Part shown: positions 9,089-16,269 of the stretch, in pieces
Layout: each line of letters opens with the position of its first letter
Position numbering within the stretch: position 1 is the stretch's first letter
Source: Saccharopolyspora hirsuta
Lineage (GTDB): Bacteria > Actinomycetota > Actinomycetes > Mycobacteriales > Pseudonocardiaceae
Assembly: GCF_008630535.1 (NCBI RefSeq)
Contig: NZ_VWPH01000004.1
Location: 484,115-548,114 of the forward strand
Length of the DNA: 64,000 nucleotides
Reading direction: 5' to 3'
The notes under the pieces: model-generated
The model's input: the letters and a program-made list of their open reading frames with translations, nothing else
What the model was told of the DNA's origin: nothing
The model's database searches: none
Position numbers and translations under genes: made by a program

Positions 9089-10420
9089 TCAGCCCTCCTG
9101 GAGCTCGCGGCGCAGCTTCACCGCGAGCAGGGTGTCGTCGAGATCGGCGTCCGCCCAGCTGAGGATCGCGCCCGCGGGCACGTCGTTCACCAGTCGGCAG
9201 CCGTGCGCCAAGCCGATCGGCAGCGCGTCAGCGGCCAACGAGGCGCGGGCGGGGGTGAGCTCGCCGTGGACCGTGAAGCCGCCTTCACCGTCGAGCACCT
9301 CGCCCGCCCTCAAGTCGCGCTTGGCGACGGCGACGACGTCACCGCGGAAGGCGTCGGGCGCGCCGGTGGGCTCACCCCGCAGCACCGCGGAGGCGATGGA
9401 GATCCCGAGTTCGAGGCCGATCATGTGGTACGGGCGGTAGAGCGCCCCGTAGCGGCCGGTGGGATCAGTGCGCACGCCGTACTCGGCGAAGCACTGGACC
9501 GCGTAGTCGGTGCGGGCCTCGAAGGTGACGTAGACGCCCCAGCGCAGGTCGCGGTCGACCTCGGTCCCGTCGCGCTCGAGGCTGGAGACCACTTCGACCG
9601 TGCCGCGCCGGGTCAGCGAACCGCCCAGCTCCCCCGGCCGGAGCGCGGTCGCGAGGTCGTCGACCCCGACCGGTGGGAAGAGCAGGCCCTCGTCCTGCGG
9701 CTGGAGGCCCGTGCCGTTGGCGACGGCGGCCATCTCGATGGCCGACTTGGTCCCGTCGAGGAACGAGTTGAACATCTTGGGGTTGTAGTCGCCGCTGGCC
9801 AGCTGCTCGGCGGTGAAGCCGTAGTGGTCCCACACCGTGTCCGGGGTGGAGCTGCGGTACTCCGGCAGGTACTTGGTGCCCTTGCCCGCCGCGACCACGT
9901 CGAAGCCGACCGTGCGGCACCAGTCGACGAGCTCGCAGATCAGGGCGGGCTGGTCGCCGTAGGCCATGGTGTAGACGACACCGGCCCGGCGGGCGCGCTC
10001 GGCGAGCAGCGGGCCGACCAGGCAGTCCGCCTCGACGTTGACCATGACGACGTGACGCCCCGCGTCGATGGCCCGGACCGCGTGGTGGGTCCCGACGATC
10101 GGATCGCCGGTGATCTCCAGCACCACCTCCAGACCGGGGACGTCGATGAGGTCGTCCGCGCTGTCGGTGACGTGCGTGCCGCCGGTGCGCAGCGCTTCGC
10201 CGAAGGACGCGGCGGCGTAGCGCTCGGACGGCCAACCGGTCCGGGCGAGCGCGGTGCGGGCCCGATCCGGGCTGAGGTCCGCGACGCCCACCAGGTGCAG
10301 GCCCGGAACGTGCAGGGCCTGGGTGAGGAACATCGAGGAGAACTTGCCCGCCCCGATGACGCCGACCTTGATCGGCCCGGACTTCCGGTTCCGCTCGACC
10401 AGCAGACGGTGGAGGTTCAC
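9089..10420 (-). CDS. COG4091-type NAD(P)-dependent dehydrogenase with C-terminal SAF domain
   Basis: A 443-aa protein from a GTG at 10420 with AGGGGAG upstream. The N-terminal Rossmann fold (KVGVIGAGKFSSMFLTQ, residues about 18-34) resembles homoserine dehydrogenase, followed by VLEITGDPIVGTHHAVRAI and MVNVEADCLVGPLLA. The C-terminus (VAVAKRDLRAGEVLDGEGG) is an SAF/antifreeze-like domain. This matches proteins annotated as predicted homoserine dehydrogenase with SAF domain, which are usually catabolic rather than biosynthetic. It forms an operon with the SDR 54 bp upstream and is divergent from a PucR regulator, suggesting oxidation of a sugar acid or amino alcohol; the substrate is unknown. 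Confidence 0.85.
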   Translation of the reverse strand: MNLHRLLVERNRKSGPIKVGVIGAGKFSSMFLTQALHVPGLHLVGVADLSPDRARTALARTGWPSERYAAASFGEALRTGGTHVTDSADDLIDVPGLEVVLEITGDPIVGTHHAVRAIDAGRHVVMVNVEADCLVGPLLAERARRAGVVYTMAYGDQPALICELVDWCRTVGFDVVAAGKGTKYLPEYRSSTPDTVWDHYGFTAEQLASGDYNPKMFNSFLDGTKSAIEMAAVANGTGLQPQDEGLLFPPVGVDDLATALRPGELGGSLTRRGTVEVVSSLERDGTEVDRDLRWGVYVTFEARTDYAVQCFAEYGVRTDPTGRYGALYRPYHMIGLELGISIASAVLRGEPTGAPDAFRGDVVAVAKRDLRAGEVLDGEGGFTVHGELTPARASLAADALPIGLAHGCRLVNDVPAGAILSWADADLDDTLLAVKLRRELQEG

Positions 10421-10474
10421 GTGTTCTCCCCTGCGATACGGCGATCAGATGAACTTGCCCAACGGGCCGGTCGT

Positions 10475-11269
10475 TCAGGCGCACCTCATCGAGAGCCCTC
10501 CGTCGACGGGGAGGCAAACCCCGTTGACGTAGGCGGATTCGTCGGACGCCAGGAACAGCGCGGCGGAAGCGACGTCCCACGGCGTCCCGACCCGGCCGGT
10601 GGGGCTGGCGGCATCCCGCTCGTCGAGCGCGGCTCGCGCATCGGCGGCTCCGGAGATCACCTGCTGGGTGACCAGCGGAGTGTCGATCAGCCCCGGGACC
10701 ACCGCGTTGACCCGGATGCCGTCGGCGGCGTGCCGCAGGGCCAGCGCGACGGTGAGCTGGTTGACCGCGGCTTTGGCCGCGCTGTAGCTGGGGTAGGGGT
10801 AGCCGGTGTCGCGGATGGCCGCGATCGACGAGACGTTGACGACCGCACCCCGTCCTGCCCCGACCATCCGGGGCAGGACGTGCTTGCAGGTCAGGAACGC
10901 TCCGGTCACGTTGACCGAGAAGACGTCCTGCCAGGTCGCCAGGTCGAGGTCGGCGAGGTCGCCGGTGCGCGCGAGCCCCACGTTGTTGTGCAGGACCGAT
11001 GGCGTGCCGAGTTGCCGTTCGGCGTCGACGACAGCTGCGACGACCTGCTCCTCGGAGGTGACGTCGGCCTGGATCGCGACGGCGACGCCGCCTTCGTCGC
11101 GGATCGCGCTGGCGGTGCGCTCGGCTTCCTCCGGGTTGATGTCGATCGCGGCAACACCGGCTCCCTCGCGTGCGAAGGTCAGCGCCGCGGCCTTCCCGTT
11201 GCTCATCCCCGCGCCGCTGGAACCAGCACCGAAGACGAGCGCGACCTTCCCGGCCAGTCGGTTGCCCAT
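10475..11269 (-). CDS. Short-chain dehydrogenase/reductase (SDR), classical type
   Basis: A 264-aa protein from the ATG at 11269 (GAGGA 10 bp upstream). Cofactor-binding glycines lie in [14 protein letters not shown]. The adenine-ring motif DVTSEEQ and the NN-type motif (LHNNVGLA) are present. The catalytic Ser is in [10 protein letters not shown] and the YxxxK is in YSAAKAAV. Length and the closing VPVDGG-like segment (LPVDGGLSM) fit classical NAD(P)-dependent oxidoreductases. It is the first gene of a two-gene operon with the SAF-domain dehydrogenase and probably performs an earlier step of the same pathway. Confidence 0.92.
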   Translation of the reverse strand: MGNRLAGKVALVFGAGSSGAGMSNGKAAALTFAREGAGVAAIDINPEEAERTASAIRDEGGVAVAIQADVTSEEQVVAAVVDAERQLGTPSVLHNNVGLARTGDLADLDLATWQDVFSVNVTGAFLTCKHVLPRMVGAGRGAVVNVSSIAAIRDTGYPYPSYSAAKAAVNQLTVALALRHAADGIRVNAVVPGLIDTPLVTQQVISGAADARAALDERDAASPTGRVGTPWDVASAALFLASDESAYVNGVCLPVDGGLSMRCA

Positions 11270-11474
11270 GATCCACACATCCTCGTGTTCTCCTGCCCGC
11301 CCAGGGTTCGCCAGCGCGGGGCGCCGCAGGGAGCCGAGTATTCGCACCGCGCCCGCGTCGCGGACACCACTCGTCGTCGAGAGCTTGCCGCGAATCTTCC
11401 TTCCGCTGTAGAAAATGCCAAGTCAGCGCGTCGCGCACGCCGGAGCGCGAACTGCCCCGCACCGGAGAGGAGCA

Positions 11475-12704
11475 GTGCGGACCACGGGCCCGCACGCACT
11501 GGAGATGAGCGGTAGTGATCTGCAGCGGATGGTCGACGCGTTGGCCGAGAAGATCGGCCGGTCGGTCGCGATCAACGACCCTTCGGTCCACCTGAGGTGC
11601 GCGAGCAGGCACTTCGGCGACGAGGACGAGGTGCGCGTCCACGCGGTGCTGCAGCGCGACGGCGGCAGCGCGGTCATCGGGCACATGCTGTCGCAGGGCA
11701 TCACCGGGTGGACCGGGCCCGGCGTCATCCCGGCCCGGCCGGACCTGCACATGCGGGCTCGGCTGTGCAGGCCGCTCCGGTGCCGCAGCGAGCTCCTCGG
11801 CCTGCTGATGGTGATCGACCCGGAATCGCTGACCGAATCCGACTTCGAGGCGATCGAGGACTCCGCCGCCGCGATGGCGGCGCTGCTGTACCAGGACTTC
11901 CTCGCCGAGGACGCCCAGCGCGTGGCGGGGGAAGCAGCTGTGCTCGAACTGCTCTGCGGAGCGGCGGAGCAACGAGCGGCCGCACTGCGGACGCTGGACG
12001 AGCAGGGGTGGCTCCGCAGCGGGCACCGCGCGACCGTCAGCGTGGCCGACGTCGTCGCGCCGGGGAAGGAGAAGGCGCAGATCGAGGTGGCCCTCCGGGT
12101 GGCGCTCGAGGCCGTCGCGCGCCACCGCTTAGCCGAATTCGCCTTCGCCGTCGAGGGAAACCGCGGCTTCCTGCTGCAGACCGCACCGGCGTCGAAGGAA
12201 CACCTGCGGGATCAAGGCGCGATCGTCACCAAGCAGGTCCGCGACGCCCTCGGCGAGTCGGCACGCTGCGTCGTCGGGATCGGGACCGCTGCTGACGGCC
12301 TGGCCGAAGCACGGATCTCGCGGGAGCAGGCAGCCACAGCGGCGCGCAGCGCGCGAATGCTGCCCGATGCGGCGGACGTCGTGTTCTGGGAGGACCTCGG
12401 GGTTTACGCGACGCTGCTGGAGATCCCCGAGGACCGGCTCACCCCCCGGCTGCTCCCGGCAGCGCTCACCCGGCTGATCGCGAACGACCCGCACGGACGG
12501 CTGGTCAGAACCCTCGCGGTCTACCTGGACAACGCCGGTTCCGGGCCGGATGCGGCCGCGGCGCTGCACATCCACCGGACCTCGCTGTACTACCGGCTGC
12601 ACCAGATCGAGCAGATCACCGGGCTCAGCCTCAGCAACGGTGACAACCGCCTGGCCCTGCACCTCGGCGTCCGGGTGATGGCACTGCTCGACGGTCCGAG
12701 CTGA
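11475..12704 (+). CDS. PucR/CdaR-family transcriptional regulator
   Basis: About 409 aa from the GTG at 11475, with GGAGAGG just upstream. The N-terminal part is a GAF-like sensor region (GRSVAINDPSVHLRCAS ... LLGLLMVIDPE). The middle resembles the GGDEF-like CdaR domain (VVGIGTAADGLAEARISREQA), and the C-terminus is a PucR helix-turn-helix (AAALHIHRTSLYYRLHQIEQ, near residues 361-380). It is divergent from the SDR/SAF-dehydrogenase operon and upstream of an MHS transporter, so it probably activates both when the pathway substrate is present. Confidence 0.9.
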   Translation: MRTTGPHALEMSGSDLQRMVDALAEKIGRSVAINDPSVHLRCASRHFGDEDEVRVHAVLQRDGGSAVIGHMLSQGITGWTGPGVIPARPDLHMRARLCRPLRCRSELLGLLMVIDPESLTESDFEAIEDSAAAMAALLYQDFLAEDAQRVAGEAAVLELLCGAAEQRAAALRTLDEQGWLRSGHRATVSVADVVAPGKEKAQIEVALRVALEAVARHRLAEFAFAVEGNRGFLLQTAPASKEHLRDQGAIVTKQVRDALGESARCVVGIGTAADGLAEARISREQAATAARSARMLPDAADVVFWEDLGVYATLLEIPEDRLTPRLLPAALTRLIANDPHGRLVRTLAVYLDNAGSGPDAAAALHIHRTSLYYRLHQIEQITGLSLSNGDNRLALHLGVRVMALLDGPS

Positions 12705-12877
12705 GCGCTCCGACCTGCGATTTTCGACAGCGGGAGGAAGGCGCCGGGCGAGACTTCGACACGAGGAGGTCGTGACGCGCACGGCGCCGGAACATACTCC
12801 CTGGACACCTGGGCCGAGGGCGGTCCCGCCCGCGGGGCGCCAGGAGCCGCGGTTCGACCGGCCACGAAGGAGTAGCC

Positions 12878-14194
12878 ATGCCCACCACCGCCGCACCGCC
12901 GGCCTCGGTGCCCAGATCGCGAATCGCGGCCGCTACCTTCATCGGCACCGCCATCGAGTTCTACGACTTCTACATCTACGGGACAGCTGCCGCACTGGTC
13001 CTCGGGCACCTGTTCTTCCCCACGTTCTCGGCCCTCGCCGGGACGCTGGCCGCGTTCGCCACGTTCGGCGTCGGATTCGTGGCCCGACCCGTGGGTGCGG
13101 TGGTGTTCGGCCACTTCGGCGACCGGATCGGGCGCAAGACGATGCTGATCGTCTCCCTGCTGACGATGGGCACGGGGACGGTCGCGATCGGCCTGCTGCC
13201 CACCTACGAGACGATCGGGATCGGCGCCCCGGTGCTGCTGGTGCTGTGCCGGTTCCTGCAGGGGTTCGGTCTCGGCGGCGAATGGGGCGGCGCGGTCCTG
13301 CTGGCGACCGAGTACGCCCCGGCGAACCGCCGCGGGCTGTGGTCCAGCTTCCCGCAGGTCGGACCGGCGGTCGGGTTCGTCGCCGCGGGAACGGCGTTCC
13401 TGGTGCTCGGCGGCACGCTGTCGGACGAGGCGTTCGAGTCGTGGGGTTGGCGGGTGCCGTTCCTGGCCAGCGCGCTCCTGCTCGTCGTCGGCTACTACGT
13501 CCGGATGAAGATCGCCGAGACCCCGGTGTTCGAGAAGGCCATGCGGGAGCACGAGAGGTCCAAGGCCCCGATCGTCGAGGTGATCAGGCGACAGCCCCGC
13601 ACCCTGGCGCTGGCCACCTGCTCGTTCATCCTCGCGCACACGCTGTTCTACACGATCACCACGTTCTCCCTCTCCTACGGCACCGAGGTCCTGGACCTCG
13701 ACAAGAACATGCTGATCGTCTGCGCCATGGTCGCCGCGGCGGTGATGGGTGTCGCCACCCCGGTCCTCGCCGTGCTCTCCGACCGGATCGGCCGACGCCG
13801 GGTGTGCCTGGGCGCCGCAGGGCTGGCCGTCGTGTGGGCGTTCCCGCTGTTCGGCCTGATCAACACCGGGAACCCGCTGCTCATCGCCATCGGCATGTCG
13901 GTCGGGATGATCGCGTTCGCCGCGCTGTTCGCCCCGATGGGCGCCTTCCTCCCCGAACTGTTCGCGACGCGCTACCGGTACACCGGATCCTCCGTCGCCT
14001 ACAACGCCAGCAGCATCGTCGGCGGCGGCCTCAGCCCCATCCTGGCGACCCAGATGGTCGCCTCGACCGGATCGTCCCTCCCGATCTCGGCGTACCTGGT
14101 GCTGATCGCCCTGATCTGCGCCGTGTGCGTGTGGTTCATGCGCGAAACCCACACGGCCGACCTCACCACCGACCCCACCGACACCCGCCCGTAG
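12878..14194 (+). CDS. MFS transporter, metabolite:H+ symporter (MHS) family
   Basis: A 438-aa protein with an ATG at 12878 preceded by AAGGAG. The opening TFIGTAIEFYDFYIYGTAA and ARPVGAVVFGHFGDRIGRK are hallmark MHS motifs (relatives of citrate, shikimate and proline/betaine symporters). FLQGFGLGGEWGGAVLLATE and a second-half LSDRIGRRRVCL are also present. Twelve membrane helices are apparent. It lies 173 bp after the PucR gene and probably imports the substrate of the divergent SDR/SAF-dehydrogenase pathway. Confidence 0.9.
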   Translation: MPTTAAPPASVPRSRIAAATFIGTAIEFYDFYIYGTAAALVLGHLFFPTFSALAGTLAAFATFGVGFVARPVGAVVFGHFGDRIGRKTMLIVSLLTMGTGTVAIGLLPTYETIGIGAPVLLVLCRFLQGFGLGGEWGGAVLLATEYAPANRRGLWSSFPQVGPAVGFVAAGTAFLVLGGTLSDEAFESWGWRVPFLASALLLVVGYYVRMKIAETPVFEKAMREHERSKAPIVEVIRRQPRTLALATCSFILAHTLFYTITTFSLSYGTEVLDLDKNMLIVCAMVAAAVMGVATPVLAVLSDRIGRRRVCLGAAGLAVVWAFPLFGLINTGNPLLIAIGMSVGMIAFAALFAPMGAFLPELFATRYRYTGSSVAYNASSIVGGGLSPILATQMVASTGSSLPISAYLVLIALICAVCVWFMRETHTADLTTDPTDTRP

Positions 14195-14200
14195 CACCCC

Positions 14201-14220
14201 GCAGCCGCTGGTGCGGCTGC
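14201..14220 (+). terminator. Hairpin after MHS transporter
   Basis: GCAGCCGC and GCGGCTGC form a perfect 8-bp stem with a TGGT loop, 7 bp after the transporter stop. There is no U-run, as is common in high-GC actinobacteria. Confidence 0.6.
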
Positions 14221-14320
14221 AGACCAGTTGATCGGGTGCGTGCGAGGACGCACCGAGGCAGCTGAAGTGGTTCAGCGCCTGCGCGATCGGCGCGAGTGGG
14301 CGTACCCGCTGGGCGAACGG

Positions 14321-14965
14321 TCAGCGCGCGGGAGTCGTGAACCTGGTCACGAGGTCCTGCCAAGCGGCTTCGAGCCGGTCGGGCGTCATGCCGCGCTGCC
14401 GGACCAGGTGGTGCACGAGCGGGGTGTCGACGGAGGCCAGCAGCGTCTCGGCGGCCAGTTCGATGTCGCCGGTCGCTTCGGTCTCCCGGAGCAGGATCAT
14501 CAGGTGGGTCAGGCGAAGTCCCCGCCCGGGCACCGCGCAGCGGCGTTCGACGGGCGGCTGGGCGGCGAGGTAGAGCTCCAGGTTGTCCAGCTCGTGACGC
14601 ATCACCGCCGGGCCGAAGGCGCGCAGCCGCTCGATCGCGGGGGCTCCCGGGCCGAGCGGCGGCGGTCCGGTCATGAACGCCGCCTGGAAACGCTGCTCCT
14701 CGTGATCGAGCAGGGCCCGCAGCAGACCGTTGCGGTCGCCGAAGCGGCGGAACAGGGTGCCCTTGCCGACCTCGGCCGCGGCCGCCACGGCGTCCATGGT
14801 CAGATTCGCGGCGCCGCAGTCGGCCATCAACCGCGCGGCGGCGTCCAGCAGCTTCGCCCGGTTGCGGACGGCATCGGCGCGCGGCCGACGGGCGCTCTCG
14901 CCGACCGAGACCTTCAGCTCGACCGGACCGCTCGGGGTGTCCTCGATCCGCATTCCACCACCCAT
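14321..14965 (-). CDS. TetR/AcrR-family transcriptional regulator
   Basis: About 214 aa from the ATG at 14965; the ATG at 14953 is also possible and sits next to GGTGG. The N-terminal TetR helix-turn-helix reads RAKLLDAAARLMADCG then LTMDAVAAAAEVGKGTLFRR. The C-terminal ligand-binding domain is variable. It is divergent from the FMN reductase, and the shared intergenic region holds two copies of a GGACCGCGGTCC-type dyad, so it most likely represses both genes. The inducer is unknown, possibly a quinone or other electrophile. Confidence 0.92.
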   Translation of the reverse strand: MGGGMRIEDTPSGPVELKVSVGESARRPRADAVRNRAKLLDAAARLMADCGAANLTMDAVAAAAEVGKGTLFRRFGDRNGLLRALLDHEEQRFQAAFMTGPPPLGPGAPAIERLRAFGPAVMRHELDNLELYLAAQPPVERRCAVPGRGLRLTHLMILLRETEATGDIELAAETLLASVDTPLVHHLVRQRGMTPDRLEAAWQDLVTRFTTPAR

Positions 14966-14996
14966 GCGCACAGCGTAACCCCTCCCACAGCGAACT

Positions 14997-15043
14997 GGAC
15001 CGCGGTCCGGATCGATGGTAGAACTCCAATCGGACTGCGGTCC
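14997..15043. promoter_or_regulatory. Paired TetR operators between tetR and FMN reductase
   Basis: GGACCGCGGTCC (14997-15008) is a perfect 12-bp palindrome. A second copy, GGACTGCGGTCC (15032-15043), lies 35 bp away and shares the outer GGAC/GTCC arms. The flanks also match: both read TGGACCGC when oriented alike. Their position between divergent genes fits binding by the adjacent TetR protein. Confidence 0.7.
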
Positions 15044-15081
15044 ACTTGATCCGACCGGTCTCCCCACCAGGAGTAGTACGA

Positions 15082-15633
15082 ATGTCCCTCAAGATCCTCG
15101 CGCTCGTCGGCAGCCTCCGCTCCGGTTCGCACAACCGCCAGCTCGCCGAGGCCGCGCGCGGCCTCGCCCCCAGCGATGTGGAGATCGAGATCTTCGAAGG
15201 TCTCGGCGACCTGCCCTTCTACAACGAGGACATCGACACCGAGGCCGACGTGCCCGCCGCCGCCACCAAGCTGCGCGAGGCCGCGGGCCGGGCCGATGCC
15301 TTCCTGCTGTTCGCACCCGAGTACAACGGCACCATCCCGGCGGTGCTGAAGAACGCGATCGACTGGCTGTCCCGCCCGTTCGGCGCCGGTGCCCTGGTGG
15401 GCAAGCCCACCGCCGTGATCGGCACGGCCTTCGGCCAGTACGGCGGGGTGTGGGCGCAGGACGAGGCCCGCAAGTCCGCGGGCATCGCCGGTGCGCAGAT
15501 CGTGGACGACGTCAAGCTCAGCATCCCGGGTTCGATGACCCGCTTCGCCGAGACGCACCCGGCCGACGACCCGGAGGTCGCCGAGCAGCTGACGACCGCG
15601 ATCAGCAAGCTCGTCGCCAACGTCTCCGCGTGA
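15082..15633 (+). CDS. NADPH-dependent FMN reductase / quinone reductase
   Basis: A 183-aa flavodoxin-fold protein from the ATG at 15082, with AGGAG eight bases upstream. The phosphate-binding loop is GSLRSGSHNRQLAEAA (residues 9-24). The flavin-contacting LLFAPEYNGTIPAVLKNAID carries the family YN motif. FGQYGGVWAQDEAR closes the active site. Such enzymes reduce flavins, quinones or azo compounds with NAD(P)H in the cytoplasm. Control by the divergent TetR protein suggests induction by a toxic electrophile. Confidence 0.92.
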   Translation: MSLKILALVGSLRSGSHNRQLAEAARGLAPSDVEIEIFEGLGDLPFYNEDIDTEADVPAAATKLREAAGRADAFLLFAPEYNGTIPAVLKNAIDWLSRPFGAGALVGKPTAVIGTAFGQYGGVWAQDEARKSAGIAGAQIVDDVKLSIPGSMTRFAETHPADDPEVAEQLTTAISKLVANVSA

Positions 15634-15665
15634 CCTGCTGACCCGCTCCCGCCTCACAGCGACGA

Positions 15666-15701
15666 CCGGCGACGGCGTGGAAGTGGCCATGCCGTCGCCG
15701 G
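15666..15701. terminator. Strong bidirectional hairpin between convergent genes
   Basis: A 15-bp stem (15666-15680 with 15687-15701) contains a single G-U pair and a 6-nt loop. It lies between the FMN reductase and the convergent oxiA gene, so it can end transcription from both sides. Confidence 0.75.
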
Positions 15702-15782
15702 ACGCTCCACCAGAGCTCCGAAACTGTTCCGGGACAGGGTTTCCCGCCCCCGCAGGATCACGTCGACCGGCGGAGGCACGGC

Positions 15783-16259
15783 TCACAAGCGCGCTGCGGC
15801 ATCCTTGATAGCCGCGCGGATTCGCGGATAGGTGCCGCAGCGGCAGATGTTGCGCAGGCCGTCCAGGTCGGCGTCGGTGATGGCGCGGCCTTCGGAGCTG
15901 ACTCGGCGGATGAGCGCGACCGCGGCCATGATCTGGCCGGGTTGGCAGTATCCGCACTGGGCGACGTCGTGCTCCAGCCACGCCCGCTGCACGGGGTGGA
16001 GCTCCTCGCCCACCGTGGCCGGGAGCCCCTCGATCGTGGTGATCTCGTCGGTCGGCCGGATGTCCTTTACCGGCACCGCGCAGGGGTTGAACGCCTCGCC
16101 GTTGAGGTGACTGGTGCAGGCCTTGCAGACGTTGATGCCGCAGCCGTACTTCGGGCCGGTGATGCCGAGGACGTCGCGCAGCACCCACAGGAGGCGGACC
16201 TCGTCGGCGACGTCGACGGTCACTCGTTCGCCGTTGACGCGGAAGGTGTGTTCGGGCAC
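15783..16259 (-). CDS. oxiA: Molybdenum aldehyde oxidase, 2Fe-2S small subunit (OxiA-like)
   Basis: A 158-aa protein from the GTG at 16259 with AGGAGA upstream, 10 bp after the oxiB stop. It carries both [2Fe-2S] sites of the xanthine oxidase family: the plant-ferredoxin site (YGCGINVCKACTSHLNG with a further C in NPC) and the C-terminal site (CGYCQPGQ and ICRCGTY). It resembles isoquinoline 1-oxidoreductase alpha subunits. In Streptomyces K30, oxiA and oxiB sit next to lcp, and their product oxidises the aldehydes released from rubber to acids. The same order here supports that role. Confidence 0.88.
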   Translation of the reverse strand: MPEHTFRVNGERVTVDVADEVRLLWVLRDVLGITGPKYGCGINVCKACTSHLNGEAFNPCAVPVKDIRPTDEITTIEGLPATVGEELHPVQRAWLEHDVAQCGYCQPGQIMAAVALIRRVSSEGRAITDADLDGLRNICRCGTYPRIRAAIKDAAARL

Positions 16260-16269
16260 CCGGTTCTCC

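Noticed and set aside
9465..12125. 886-aa open frame on the minus strand
   Set aside because: It spans two real genes (SAF dehydrogenase, SDR) and part of the divergent PucR gene in the wrong frame, is Arg/Gly-rich and has no motif: a G/C-driven shadow.
12590..14197. 535-aa minus-strand frame opposite the MHS transporter
   Set aside because: Low-complexity Glu/Arg/Gly text antisense to a clear MFS gene; typical high-GC antisense frame.
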